Assembly: GCA_947561395.2 (NCBI GenBank)
Contig: OX387195.1
Span: forward strand, 27,233,126-27,297,125
Direction of reading: 5' to 3'
DNA from: Buxus sempervirens
Taxonomy: Eukaryota > Streptophyta > Magnoliopsida > Buxales > Buxaceae
Length of the DNA: 64,000 nucleotides
A model generated the notes under the pieces. The model saw only the letters and a list, made by a program, of their open reading frames with translations. It was not told the DNA's origin and made no database searches. Positions within the stretch are counted from its first letter, which is position 1. Each line of letters begins with the position of its first letter. Of the stretch, positions 1 to 13,278 are shown one piece after another. Position numbers and translations under genes: made by a program.

Positions 1-133
1 GAATAGCATAAATAAACACTAGTTATCCTAAATCCACCCAAAAAGCTGGCCGATGCTGCAGTGACTCCAAATACTGACGTGGCATGTGAGCACAGATGGT
101 AGAGAACTTTTCCTCAATTCCATACCTTCCATG

Positions 134-994
134 TCAATAAGGTTTGTGCTGTTTGTTGTCTCTCTTAAGCTGTACCTTCAACTTTTTACCACTCAATTGG
201 TAACCATTCATTACACTAATGGCAGATTGAGCTGCTTCTGGAGAGTCATAACTAACAAATCCTGCATATAGAGGCTAATGTGAGGTAAAATAATTTCATA
301 TCACTTATGTAAGATCCAAAAGGAAAAAAGGAAATGCAAATACCAAAGCATTTGCTGACACCAGTTGCTTTGTCGACAAAGACCTTAGCACTCAAGACCG
401 TACCAAACGGTTGAAAAGCATTTGCAAGCTCTTGATCACCAAATTCTTGAGGGATGTGATAAATAAATAGATTAGCGCCAGGAGGACCTATGTTCATCAT
501 AGATTAATAATAATCAATAGTTCGACTAGAATGAAGACGTCATGTACAAAAGAATCACAGCAATACCAGACGGAGATGTTTACCAACCTTCAACCTGAAC
601 CCCAGAACTTGTACTGGTGCTTGAAGATGCTGTGGGGTTACTACTCACTATTGGCGGTGTGACTGAACTAGGGGAACTACTCAAAGGCCTTTGATTCATC
701 ATTCCACCAGGATAGGCCATAGAATACTGTAGGCCAGGCACTGAAGGGTATGCAGAACCAATATAACTCGCAGGTGGCATAGAAACAAAATTTCTAGGTG
801 CCATACCCGTGGCAAGATCAGGTGTTAATCCACGCAATGCATTTCCTTGATTTACTGGTGGAATCAAATTGTGGTAACCAGGTTGATTTTGGATGGGTGG
901 CAGACGATACTGCATAATTCCATAACTTCCAGGGGCCTATATGATAAGAATTCCCAAATTATAAAATTATGGATGAGAGCAAAGAAAAAAACAA

Positions 995-1029
<35 letters not shown>

Positions 1030-4000
1030 TGCACAATAAAGAAAGCAAATATTAAAGCTGGAATGTAGTGGAATACAGGTTAAAGAAAACATACACTCTT
1101 CAGATCAGATACTACAAAATATTCCAGCTTTATCTATTCAAATATAAAAAAAATCTCCAATACGTATGCGCAGAATGACTTGATCACTTCAAACTAATTA
1201 TAACTAATGGAACAAACCTGATAACCATATCCATTATATGGGGGAATATAACCCATTGGTAGTGCTCCAAATAATGAAGGTTGCTGGGGAGAGTCAGTAT
1301 TTTGAAAATTAGAAGCTTGGGATTGTGCTTTCTGCGCCCTTCGAGCTTGCCTCTCCTTTTCAGTATCTGCCCACTTGACAACTAAAGGGACATTTGAACC
1401 CTGTAACAATTGAGTTTAGGCCAGATAGTAAATATCAATGTCAGATCATTCATAACACCAAAACAAGCAACCATAAATGTCAACCTTCTCTATCATTATT
1501 CAGAATATTCCATCAAACAAACTAAAATAGACAGGAACTAGTTGTACAAAAAAAATAAATGGGGTCATTTTTGTTTGATAAATTAAGTTTTCAAGGATTT
1601 CAAGAACATGGAACGTACATAAGGCAAAATAAAGAAATAAATAAGTACAACATAAAAACAATCAGAGAACTAAAAGTGGAATCAAATGACCTACACCACT
1701 GAAACATCTTAATGCACATATCCACTTCAGATTTGCACAAGCTTTCAACTTGCACATGGAGTGCTCAATTGCCTAAGAATATAAATAATTAGCAAGAAAA
1801 AAAAAGCATATACCATACTCAACAACAAAGAAATATCTAGGATCTAGTATTCCTGAGGTGTGTAAAAATATTTGTTGTATAATCATAAAGTTCATGTTCT
1901 CAGTTATGACATAATTTTGCAATTAAAGTTCATTACAATAGCATCAAATGAATCAAGAGCATGAAACAGTCAAAGAAGAACCCAATATCAATCAGTCTCC
2001 TGAGGCTCATATCATGAGCAATCAGGAGAAGTGGTCACTAGATGGAAAAAAATTTCCAAGAGATTCTAGAGAAAGATAATGGAAAAACTCAAGAGCTAAA
2101 GCTCCTTTGAAATGTTTCATTGTTAAGCAGATATAATATAAACAATGTGCATGGCCAGTCCTGCACATGGGGAAAGGAGTATTGCATCAACTTTGAAGTC
2201 AATGTAAAACTTTGCTAAATCCCCATGACATAGACCTAACCCATTATTTTAATCTTATGCAGGGTGCTCTCTAAAGATGACAAGTTGCGACAATGAAGCC
2301 CATTAGAAATGATTTGAATACAGAGACAGACTGAAGATGTAGCTTCTGACATGTGATGCAAGAAAACGTCTGACATGGATATCATTCACATTTCCAGAGT
2401 CCAGGTGTTTGTGACAGGTAAAGCTTTTCACTCATGGAACTCGAAAATTCTTTCTTTTTGAGGTCAAAACTGATACAAATTAAGATCAATTCATCAACAG
2501 GTATGACAATGGTAGAGACATTGAGAATGAAACTTCCATATCACAGTTTTCCTCATTTTAAGGACTGCTAAAACACTTCAGGATAAGACAGGAAGAAATG
2601 CAGTTGCAAGAGAGTAAAAGCTCACAACAAATTTCAAGAAGATTGATAAATAAACACAAACCTCCATTTTATACTTCCCATTTATGGCCTCTAAGGCTGC
2701 AAGAGCTTGTTCTTTCGTCTCGTATTTCAAAAAAGCACAGCCTGCATATATGAAATAAAAAAAGACAAAAATTTCTATAAATTGAGTCTCTTTCCTTATT
2801 ACAAATAGAAGTGTATATATTATTCTTTTTTTGTAAAGTAATAACAAATAGAGGTAACAAGGTGTCAGGATCACAAAGCATCTGAAGAAGAAAAGTGGGT
2901 TACGATTAACATACCTTTGCTTGTATGCTGGGAGCCTCTTAAGATTTGTAAATCATTGATAGTTCCATATTTAGAAAATAAGTCAGAAACTTCAGCATCA
3001 GATACATTCTTTGGCAGCATACCAACAAAAAGTTTGTTTTCTGGAGAAAGAGTACAAGTAGAGTCTGTCAAAATTTAAAGGAGTGCATAAATATACTCAT
3101 ATTTCATTATGTCATTAGAAAGCTGAAAACAGGCAGCCTTGCAATCTACAAAGATCAATGGTACCATAGAATGTAACTAAATAGTAAAAAGAAACCAAAC
3201 CTAGCCTTTCCAACTCGCCATCCGCATACTTCACTTGCAACGGGCTGGATGCCTGGATTGAAAAGAATTGATCAGGAATTGACAATCATAACATGCTGAA
3301 TGCAGTAATACGTGGACAAAATGAAAGTAGAAAATAAATAGAGAAAGGACTGCAAGTATCTCTTTCAGCTTAAGAGGGAAAATATTTTTTTTCCACATTC
3401 TCCTCCATTGATGCAATAAAACTATGTGAACACAAAATGTCATTAAGACTACGCCATCTAAAGATATACAGATAATTTAAGTCATACATCCCTTCATAAA
3501 AGCCAAAAACACATTATAGCCATCCCTTTTATTATTGAAATTATTGGCTTACAATTCTTTAAAACTCAGCAAATGGACTTGTGCCTTCATCAGGATGACA
3601 AAGCACATTTTTTTTATCACAGTAAGGAGAAAGGTTATTAAAGAAAAAAGGAATCCGAAACACTATTGAAAGAAAAAATGTAAACAATCAAACAATGCAG
3701 TCCAACCATACAGTTCCAATCCAAACCTAGCCCTATGACAACTTAAGCATACATTTTCAGCCTTTTTGCACTAAATATACCATTGACACAACAAATGATC
3801 AAGATACATTAGATCTCCAGATTACGACAAAGTCTCATGTGAGAACTTCTGGCTGGTGTGCAGTTATTTAAATTGAAAGAGTCACCATCAATCCATAGCT
3901 TCTGCTTTGAAATTGGCCAATGATCATTTGTGATAATTCACCTTTGAAGAGATAGAATGTCATATAAGTGCGTCTATTTTGGGCAATATTTGGCTTTTCA

Positions 4001-7000
4001 AAACAAAATAGTGCAAGATTCCATACCAAATTTTAGTGAACAAGTAACAATGGTAGTCACAGGTCACTTATTAATATATTTTTTTATAAAAAGAAAAATT
4101 TTATTGAGGAATCTATTTCAAAAACAAAAGTATCACCCTCCCAAAGTGGAAGGCACTACAAAAAAGGATGATAAAATTGCCAAAACTACAAAACCAAAAA
4201 GTATGTCCACAAAAAAGCCTCTCTTAAGTCTCTGCGAGATCTCATGTAGCATCTCCACCCTCAAGATAAAGGACTCTCTCAAATCCTTCCTTAGCTAAGC
4301 TATCCACAAATTGATTGCTTGATCTAACTGCATGAGAGAATGAGATGTTTAGGGTATATGCTAGTGCTTAAGTGAATTTAACATAATGAATAAGCCTCCA
4401 ATAGAATAATTGAGACCTGTTGAAGCAAAAGGCAAGTAGCCCTTTCACCTCCAAATCCTTAAAATTGTGTGCTTTCACCTTACTCAAATCTGCTAGCAAA
4501 GCACTACTCTATGCAATAACCACATTTCCATTACCAATTGACCTAAAAAATTCTTGCATTATAACCCCAAGTGACCCTCCAATTAGCCTCGATTCCAGAG
4601 AGCCCAGATTATCAAAAGAATGTCCATCAAAGTTGAGCTTGATAACCCCAAGCTTTTGCTATCATTGAGAGTGAAAATGACACTGAATTCAAAATATGTA
4701 CAAACCCATAAAGCCGCATGACCTTAAAAAATGGAATCTCTCTAAACTCTTTTAAATTACAAACCTACAAAGTAACTAACATCAAGATCAACATTATAAT
4801 AGCTTAACACCTTCCTCTCATCTCCTCCAAGCTCCTCTTGTCCCTGTCCCCATAGAATGACTGAAAGATAGGAAAAATAAACTCAATACATCAGCTTGTC
4901 CCTGTTTCCTGAACTAGGAAAGTTCTGCTCATCAAAAAACAAAAAAGAATAACGATAATCAAGATATCCAGTCCATCCTTACCATTGAAAGTAAGAACCA
5001 CCATATCTCTAGCAATCAAACAGCGAAATAATAAATAGTCTACCAACTCATCTCAAGCCAAGAACATAATGCAATCCTTGGATACAATGATAGGAGATCA
5101 CATGCTTTATATTCCCTTAGCTTTGGCTGTAGAAGGAACCCAGGGCTTCCAAAAAAGACAAGGGATACAAGTCAAGGGTATCCCCTGTAGTTAAGAAATG
5201 AAAGGTAAAGGTGATTAAGTGGAGAAAGCCCTCTAGGATCAAGGATCCAAATTTCTGAGGATCTAGGTCAATATGAACAACAGAAACATCTATTAAGAAC
5301 AAATATCATAATAGTAAATGGATGAATTAACTTAAACTATACAAGAAAGCATAAGCACAAGTATCATAATAGCACAGCCTGTAATGGAATTTAAGGTGTC
5401 TGTGAGAGTAAGCCTATGACTTGAGGGTAATACAAAAATTGGTTCAGTAACCCAAAAATCTATCAGACTATGTGATACAATTACCTTATGATCAAACCAT
5501 ACGTAGAATTCTCAAGGAGAATCGAATATCAATACCCATATGACCACTAAACATATATCATACACAATTTTTCTTAAAATACAGCATCATATGATCCCAA
5601 GAGCTTAAGGAGATTCCAGGTTTATTTTGGCTAGCCGCAATGCAATTCCAGCTTCACTTGCACTCAACTGATAATGCTATATTGATAGATGCAAAAGTAA
5701 CCCTAGGCAGCAAAACTAAACATGCCTACAACAACCACCCACGCACAACACCAACACCAACACCAACACCTAACACACCCCACCTCCCCGGCAAATGGAA
5801 AGATGCTCCCTATGCTGCCAGCAGTTTTGACAATATGAATATAATGTTCAAAAAACTAATAATGAACAATTAACTCTGCTTCCTCTCTTGAAGTGACATT
5901 CTTGTCTTCACATACTTCATTTTAATAATTTATTTATACATGTAAATTTTACAATTATGTTAAAAAGAATTTAGGTTATCTGACCATTGCCTAAGTACTC
6001 CTTAGCTAAGCCAGTAAACTCAAAACACTTGGTATGTGTGCAAATTCAGTACTATTTCTTTCCCTTTATAATAACTATATATCTTTCAAAAAAAATTCAA
6101 GGGAAAAATATGTGTCCATACAGAGAAAGGTATAGAGAGATAGGAGGAAGACAAATGAGAGGTGCAAGTTATGCCATTCAAGGTAATCATTTACCCCCCA
6201 GAATTTGTTTCCGTGGGTGCATCATTAACCTCATTAATACGGATCAGTGAGACTCATCAAAAACAAAAACATGCCACTATCTACAATTGACTAATTATGG
6301 TTATAGCTAAGACACATCCAAGGTTATATTATCTTCTTAGCCCTTTTTTTTGGGTGTGTCAAAAAGATAATTCTTAGCCTTATTATTATTGCTTCTTTAC
6401 ATGTAACTAACATCTGGATTATGGACAATGAAAAAAGGTCATAGAACAATGAGTAGTTGTAGATATATTAAATTCTAATTTCAAACACACGAATGACCAA
6501 CAATGACACAGATCGCCCATGAGGTCTGGAATTGCAAACAAAACCACAAAAAAGACACTTAAAGTCTTTTAAGTTATTTGAAGTGATTACAACATCACTC
6601 AAACTCAACGCAACATATAGAACAATAAAATCTCTCAAGAAAGAGAGAGATCAGACTCCAACTTACCCCAGGAAGCGTTTTCTTATTATGACACGCATTG
6701 ACTGCCTTATCTGCTTCCTGCCTTGACGGACAGATCAGAAAGCAACACCCTGTAAAAACAGAACCAAATAACAGAAACAAAATTTAGGGTTCCAAACAGT
6801 CAGCCACATTACGAACCACTATATCTGCACGCAGATTGAAAAAATGGTCCAAATTACACATTCTCGATCCGTGAGAAACACAAATAAGAAGAACAAAATG
6901 CAGGAAGAAATCCAAGAGAACAAAGTCAATAATGAATTTTCTGAACCTCTTGAGGCTTTAGTCGCCTTGTCTTTTATAATGTTGACCTCATCTACCAAAG

Positions 7001-7115
7001 CAAACTCCTTGAACATGGCGAGAAGCTGAGCTTCACTCATGTGCTTGGGGACCTGACCAACGAAGAGCTTGACGCCCTCCTCGCTGGAATTTTGTGTTTG
7101 GTGTCCTTCCGCCAT
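134..7115 (-). CDS. BRN1: BRN1/BRN2-like (Bruno/CELF-type) RNA-binding protein, three RRMs, nine exons
   Basis: Predicted exons, 5' to 3' on the minus strand: 7115-6947, 6749-6667, 3252-3201, 3040-2915, 2741-2662, 1400-1218, 936-588, 487-344, 261-134. They join in frame to 437 residues, close to the plant Bruno-like proteins. RRM1 covers about residues 16-96 (RNP2 LFVGQV; RNP1 region RGCCFLICP is split by intron 1). RRM2 covers about 104-183 (KLFVGM, KGCAFLKY). A Pro/Ser/Asn-rich linker follows, then RRM3 at about 352-430 ([16 protein letters not shown]). Family members bind 3'UTRs; Arabidopsis BRN1/2 repress SOC1 mRNA and a paralogue is defence related. The ATG at 7115 is preferred; an in-frame TTG lies just upstream. 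The C-terminus after RRM3 is short and basic ([10 protein letters not shown]). The 3'UTR runs toward the window start. Intron 2 is 3.4 kb. BRN1 versus BRN2 cannot be decided here. Confidence 0.93.
997..1026. repeat. (AG)n microsatellite in a BRN1-like intron
   Basis: About 15 uninterrupted AG units lie in intron 6 of the BRN1-like gene, roughly 60 bases upstream (in transcript sense) of the acceptor at 937. On the transcript this is a CU-rich tract. Confidence 0.95.
4076..4665 (-). mobile_element. LINE relic: RNase H-like 3' end inside BRN1-like intron 2
   Basis: On the minus strand, broken frames read KLNFDG near 4640 and, about 350 bases downstream, [17 protein letters not shown] near 4300. 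These are the first-strand and C-terminal signatures of the RNase H-type domain found at the end of plant LINE polyproteins. Several in-frame stops separate them, so this is a pseudogene. The lower boundary is a T-rich stretch near 4076 (an A-rich tail on the minus strand). No target duplication was identified. The element lies in the same orientation as the host gene. Confidence 0.7.
5752..5777. repeat. (CAACAC)n short tandem repeat
   Basis: About four imperfect CAACAC units in intron 2 of the BRN1-like gene. Confidence 0.8.
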
Positions 7116-7838
7116 CAATGCCGAATCTCTCTCGGCTTCAAGCTCTGCAACACGTCCTGATCGATCTTCGCTTCGTTCTTTTAACTTCTCGCAGTCGTCT
7201 CTCTCTCTCCTTCTCGCTCTCTCTCACTTGCGACTAATTTGACGGAAATGAAAGCTTTTGCCAGGGGCAAAGTTGGGTCTTTCCCTTAATATTATAATCC
7301 AAAATACACAAATGCCCCTTATATTCCCTTTAAATACTTAACCGACCTTCATTGTTTTGCTTTAAAGTCAAAACTGCTCGCAAGGCATCGACGGTCGAAC
7401 GCCGAAGAGCCACTGTTTTTTAAGAGTTCGTAGCGGTTAATGACATAAATACCCTCACAACATTTTGTTTATTAAAAACTCGGTTACTTATCATAAACAT
7501 AAAGAAAGCCTTTTTTTGAATTATTGATATTAAAATTTGTGAAAATGAAATTGATTTTGGCCTCCTATAATTTGGCCAATTGTAAATATTTTTGCACTGA
7601 ATTGATTGCATGTTTGAAGGTGCTGCAAACTTACACGGTAAAGCCTCAGGGTAGTTGTACTCGAGGCCAAGGATCAAATCCTTCCTTCAACCCAGAGTCT
7701 CCCTTACCTTAAGACCAAAATAAAAAGAAAAGACAAGAATTCATTGTATCATTTCAACCGTTTGATTAATTGTTGAAAGTCATAAAATAAAGAAATCAAA
7801 TCGTTTGTGCCGACTTGAAATCGACCAGAACCCCCTGT

Positions 7839-7934
7839 TAAAAGATCTGTTAGTCTAATAGCGAGTGGTGTGTACATGTTTGCGAACGACGCTAACATGT
7901 ACACATCCTTCGCCGTTGGACCAGCAGATCTTTT
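7839..7934. repeat. Long foldback (inverted repeat) with 40-base arms
   Basis: Left arm 7839-7880 and right arm 7892-7934 are inverted copies of each other. The inner 12 bp (TGTGTACATGTT and its complement) match perfectly around a 13-nt loop, and the outer AAAAGATCTG also matches. Most mismatches are transitions. It could be a MITE remnant or a source of hairpin RNA. It lies about 0.7 kb upstream of the BRN1-like start codon. Confidence 0.75.
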
Positions 7935-9227
7935 AGAAAGAGCGCTAGTTGATATGGTCTTGTTTGTGCTCTTTGATGCGACTTTCCAAAAAAGCAAGTG
8001 AGAAATTTCTCACCCTTTGAGAAACAAAAAGAGTTTTGATCACCAATCATTGTTGGATGTAACATGTAAGTACTGGAAGGAATCCTTCCATTGTCAGTAT
8101 ATTGATAACAAGTTAATACTAATGAGCCATAGCCAATAGATTGAAAATGCTTTTGTTTTTGTAGATATCACACCAAAAATTATAGTTGAAAGGTGAATCT
8201 TCCCATCGAATTCAAATCACAACAATAACATCTTTAAATATAAAGACTTTTGTGGTAAATATTCAATGAGAGGAGAGATAATTTAGTGCACTATAATGCA
8301 TTGTATGTAACTTATTAAGTCCAAACAACATTACTTCTATTGAATTATTTGCTTGGTTTACTATGACTTTGTTCTCCATCTTAAGATAATCATTTAATGA
8401 ATTAGGAGATTTAGATGGAATGAAAGTTTTTATATTTTTTATAACACTTTGGTCATCAAAATTTTTTTTTTCTAATTTTGGCAACGGTTATTAATTTTGA
8501 TATTTATAAGAACTCCGAGATCCGTCGTCCAAATTATCCGTACGATGCGTCTTTAATAGTGGGCCAGGGTCGTGGACATTCTTCCTGCCCAAGTAAGGAT
8601 ATGATGGTAAAATCAAGTTGAAAAGGGCAATATCCGTAGTTTTGATTGGAAATAAGGGTACAATGATAAGAACGCCAGGCTGTCCCGCCAGGCCGCATTG
8701 CTTTACCTCCGAATACGGGCACGGGGGACCGTAAATCAGGTTAAAACACGATGGCAAAAAAGGTATGTGGTCTATATATCTCGCTATATTTTGATAATTA
8801 CATTTTATTCTCTTGGGGTTTCAAATAATCTTACGAAAAATATATATTGACAAGTTTGCTCGTTTTAAATTCCAAGATACCCTTCAGTGTATTAAAATAA
8901 ATTATTAATATTATTTTTCCTTCTCTTAAAACCTTATTCTCATTTGGCAAATAGGGAAACTGTTACACAACAAAACTTAAGGTTTTGAATTAAAAACTGT
9001 ATTCCAAAACCTCAACGGGAAAAGTGGTATTGCCTGAAACCTTAGCGGTAAAATTGTAATTATCCCTTTTTTCTCATTTGGCATTTAGTATTGACTTGAA
9101 CAACGTGCCTCGTTATAAATTATATTTTTCAAATTTGTGCTGCGTGTAATTTTAATTACGAATTTTTTGGGAAAAAAATTAAATTCAGGTTCTTTTCGTG
9201 TTCAAATCGTTTAACATGCTTTCCTTA

Positions 9228-9357
9228 ATAGCTCTCTGATGTGACTGTGAGATGTTATCACGTGGAGCATTTTATGACTATTATTTTTTATAACAACCAA
9301 AAAATACTGGGCATGAGATGTTGTTCCACGTGGTAGCATGGCAGAAGATTTCATTTG
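9228..9357. mobile_element. Degenerate MITE related to the 17350-17545 element
   Basis: Contains CTGTGAGATG...CACGTGGAGCAT at one end and GCATGAGATGTTG...CACGTGG at the other, diverged forms of the GTGAGATGCT palindromes at 17391-17503. The right end at 9341-9352 is the exact complement of GAAATCTTCTGC at 17349-17360, which is the outer end of the other copy. Confidence 0.6.
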
Positions 9358-9820
9358 GTTCTTCTCCTCTTTTGGAAAACGTTGACGAGGTATAAGGGTC
9401 TTAAAATCTGATGTGTTTGACTAGTTGATAATTTGATATGTTCTTAGAACCGCAAAAATATCCGTCTAAACGGCAGCTTCCGGATCTCGCATTTTGCCAA
9501 GGGTATCTACGGTCCGAGGCGCTAAAACTCAATGTCCTTTTTTGAAGAGACAGGTGTCTTACACGTGAAAAGCAAGAGCCTAATTGGCTAGCTGGCTTTC
9601 TTTCGGAGTCAATGCGTCTCCAGTCTCCGCCTAGAATCTCGGTCTCCCCGATGGCCTGGCCAAATGGTATATTAGGCGGCGCATAACAAAACCCACATGT
9701 GCAGAGGAGTCTGTCTGTGTCCTGATTGGCTCTAATTTATCCTAACAAGTAACAACTACCAATCGTGTGAGATCATATCAGCCGGTCCCTCGCCCAGAAG
9801 ATGTGTACATATAGGCCTTA

Positions 9821-9968
9821 TGCATTTATGTGAACATGTATTTCACTGTTAGATTATCAGATCTTCCAGTTAATGGTTCTAGTTAATTTCATCGTGCATC
9901 TATGTGGACATGTATTTCACCATTGTACTAGCAAATCTTCCAACCAATGACTCCAGTGGATTTCAGTC
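9821..9968. repeat. Two diverged tandem copies of a 74-bp unit
   Basis: Copies at 9821-9894 and 9895-9968 share TGCAT(T/C)TATGTG(A/G)ACATG followed by TATTTCAC and a later ATCTTCCA. Many substitutions show the duplication is old. No gene was recognised around it. Confidence 0.8.
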
Positions 9969-10151
9969 CAATCGCGTCAATGTTGTAGATAGTGTTTAGA
10001 TGTCATAAAAGATGCTGGAAAAGCTTATTTTGTTGTACAAGTATCTATTTGATTTACCTAGGCTGCGTTTGGACACCAAGAACTGCTCTGCAAGAATCCA
10101 TTTTTTCCCTTTTCCCGGTATCCAAAATGTTCCATGCATGCAAGAATCCTA

Positions 10152-11557
10152 GCGGGTGTTTGGTAACGTTTCCAAACACAGTTTTTCGGTTTTTAAAAAT
10201 AGAAAACCAAAAATATGTTTGGTAGAAAGACTTTTTCAAACCGTTTTTTCAAAAACATATCAGATTTTAGAAACGGAAAATTTGGGTTTTTTTTAAATGG
10301 CAATTTTGTAATATTCTGTTGAGGTTCTTCTCGACTCCCATCATCTTCGTTTTCCCCCCTTGACAGGTCTTTTCTTCCTCCATCTTCCTCCATTGTTTCA
10401 GATTTTATGTTTTTTCTTTGTACTTTCTCTTTCCGATAGTATTCATTGTCGACTAGTTGTTTCAATCTTTCGGCTATCGTCCATCATCGTCAGTGGTCCT
10501 CAACTCATGCCGTCCTCTCACAATACCGACAAACTCATCATAAGCCCCAACTCCAACATGCGTCGGCCACGGTAGTCAAATGGAGGAACATTAGGAAAGA
10601 TATAGCGATAGTTGATGACTGCAACGCTGTTGTCGTTGGAGGCATGGATGAGGAATTGCAGTCGAGAATCATCCAATGGGGAAGAAGAGATAGATCAGAT
10701 TTGACGCCTTTTGGGCTTGAGATTCGTGAAAAGAGAAGGTCCAAGCGGCATGATTCTCAACTCATTGTCGTCGTCGCCATGATCCGGTTGTTCTACCGGA
10801 GAAACCCCTCCAAACAGTCTTTGGAGCACATAGTTGGGTTTGTCGACCAGAGCATCCCACCACATAAGAGAGAGGGCTTTGGTTCGTGTTTATAGAAGGG
10901 TTTCTTTTGTAAATTTGAAATAATTTTAGACATTTTTGTTATTTAAAAACCTTAAAGTTAAAATAAATTTTAAATTACACTTTTACCCCTATTTATAATT
11001 TCTTATGATCTTTTAGAATATTTGGGGCTAGTATGTTATATTAAGTTCTTAAAATTCCCTTCATGGGTCATATATATTATGGCTATGGTTCTACTATTTG
11101 TTTTTTAGCTATATCTTACTATTTATTTTATAGCTATAATTTTACTATTTAACAATGCTCAAATAGGGTTGATCATCTCAGCCAATGCCGGTGGTTTTCT
11201 TCACTGATACAATTATTAATTTCCTCTCATCTAATGTTGGAGTTTTGACTTTCGAGAGATTTGTCTTGGTCAGATTAATTGTGTTTTGGGTATTTTCATA
11301 GGATTGCATGTTTAGGCCCATTAAAACTTTCTTATGTTCCTTATGGAAGGACTTATATTAATATAGTATTAATCAAAATCAAGTTTTAAATTATAACTTG
11401 CCAAAAACATTCTTGTTGATTTTAAAAACTGTAATCGGTTTTTAATCAATTGTTACCAAACGGGATTTTTGTTTCCTGTTTTTGAAAACCAAAAAACAGT
11501 TGGAATTGCTTTTAGTTTTCAAACGGTTTTAAAAAAAATAAAAGTTACCAAACGGCC
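10152..11557. mobile_element. Non-autonomous DNA transposon with GTTTGGTAAC termini and non-transposon-like interior
   Basis: The left end (GCGGGTGTTTGGTAAC) and right end (GTTACCAAACGGCC) are inverted. Their subterminal regions are both rich in AAACCGTTTT and GTTTTCAAAAAC-like words, also in inverted orientation. TCCTA flanks both sides (10147-10151 and 11558-11562) as a possible target duplication. No transposase is visible. The interior 10360-10900 is clearly more GC-rich than its surroundings and has long open stretches on both strands, as expected for a captured gene fragment. A superfamily (hAT or Mutator) cannot be assigned from this. Confidence 0.65.
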
Positions 11558-11562
11558 TCCTA

Positions 11563-13278
11563 CATTTCTTGCAATTTCTACCACAAACACGGAGAGAGAA
11601 AGGAAAGGGATAAGAGACAACTCTTATTAGAAACAAAGGAAAAACAAAACAAACTGTTTTTGTTTCTCGTCCAAAAGCTGTGAAATTGCATTATGCGAAA
11701 AAAAAACCTTATTGGGTTTTGTCTAATAATTCTTCTTTCTTAACATCCAAATCAACCATATTATATTTCGAGTTGGATTGTTTCCGACAGATCTTGAGCG
11801 AGATTGGTGATATCTATAAGAATCAAATGATCCATGCTTTTTTATATTAAGAACACCAAAGGAAAATTAAATAAATAAAAATGAATAAATTATTTAACTA
11901 GCTCAATCCATTTTAACTCGATCAACTGATCAAGTTCTAACCTTGGATTATGAAGATAAAGTGTTGAAAAAGGAATAGATACGATTACAGGTAAAGCCAA
12001 AAGCAATTAAAGGTTCTTTAGCGAGTGAGGTGAATCCAGCCACACTACCAGGAGTAAAATTGACTAAAATTGACCCCTAACATGCAAATGTTAGTAAAGA
12101 AAGTGACGGGTAGGAGAGGTAAGCATGAGACCTTTTGATGCCAGCAACATGCATGATTTGAATGATACAAAGATATTGTAGAGCTGTAGGCGTATTTTTA
12201 GTATAAAAATGAGATGAGACAAGGAAGAATTACAAAATTTTCCCTAGTTTCCTGTGTCCTCTTAAGGAGGAACTCAAAGCTATCCTTTTTAAGAGCATTT
12301 GGGAATGGATGAGAATATATTTTTCATTAGATCTACAATCCATAATTTCTTACAGAACTTTGCAATTCAAACAAGAATGACTTAAACAGAATGAGTACAA
12401 TCAAGTATCCAATTAAAATATCCCTGAAAAAAATTCCCCAAAAGACTGGATTCAGTTTAGGTAGGTGAAAATGACGATTTAATGTTTAGGTTTAGATTAA
12501 GAAAGGAGGGGGTTATGTGTGGAGAATTATCGAAGACCGGGTTCATGACAGAACAAATTTACAGTTGGAGTACAAAGAACAAACAGGAGAGACAGATTGG
12601 CCATCGAGTGGGGCAGGAAATTGTTTAGTTTGTTCCGGGGAAAAAATTTAAGGCAATTCAAGTGAATAAGACAAAGTCAGTTATATTTCAGGAACAAATA
12701 GGTCACTTTTAAGAGCTAGAGTAGGTCAATTTAGAGTTGGTTGTTGTACCTAAAAACTTTAAATCAAGGAGTGGTATTCATGGTTTCACACGCCTTTTAC
12801 CAGTCCTTTCCAAATTTGTAGTCTCGGGCTATTTCTGGAACAACACAAGCAAGTTTTCAAACCATATCTGCAAACAGGATTGGGATAGAATTAGCAGCTC
12901 AACTTGAGAAAAAGAAGAAATGATTAGTTTATGCTAGCAGAGAAATTAAATTATTAATCCTTCTGTTCTTATAATCAGTAAATTATGCTGAAGAATGACC
13001 AAAATTTCCCTCAATTGAGAAGGCACAAATAAAAATACAAAAAATAAAATTGCATCCAGATGTTACAACAATTCAATAAAATATACCGAAGACACTTTGA
13101 TCTTCAACATCTGATGTGGTGAATCCAACTCAGATTCAATTCCCTTAAATGGAATCCTGATCTAAACAATCATAAGCACAAATTATTTTCAGTTCAGTTC
13201 CACTGATGGAATGGGCGGTAAATCCGTGAAGATACTTGCAAATTTGAAATAAAATGCGCAAGTAGGAAATCCTTGGGA
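11563..13278. other. Intergenic region, nothing recognised
   Basis: AT-rich sequence downstream of the mitochondrial carrier gene. No exon, RNA gene or clear repeat was identified. The lower-numbered flank may contain the carrier's 3'UTR. Confidence 0.5.

Larger units (their letters stand above)
7116..10151. other. Intergenic region between the BRN1-like gene and a transposon
   Basis: The first 150 bases should hold the BRN1-like 5'UTR and promoter, including a CT-rich stretch at 7197-7226. Beyond the foldback, MITE relic and tandem repeat listed separately, I see no conserved coding exons. The stretch 8520-8760 is relatively GC-rich and unexplained. Confidence 0.6.

Noticed and set aside
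6333-6382. Third poly(T) insertion flanked by TTCTTAGCC
   Set aside because: The flanking repeat is only 9 bp and the insert (GGGTGTGTC...) differs from the GGTAGT pair, so I did not add it to that set.
7636-7712. SINE-like segment with GGATCAAATCC resembling a B-box
   Set aside because: No convincing A-box, tail or target duplication; the match may be chance.
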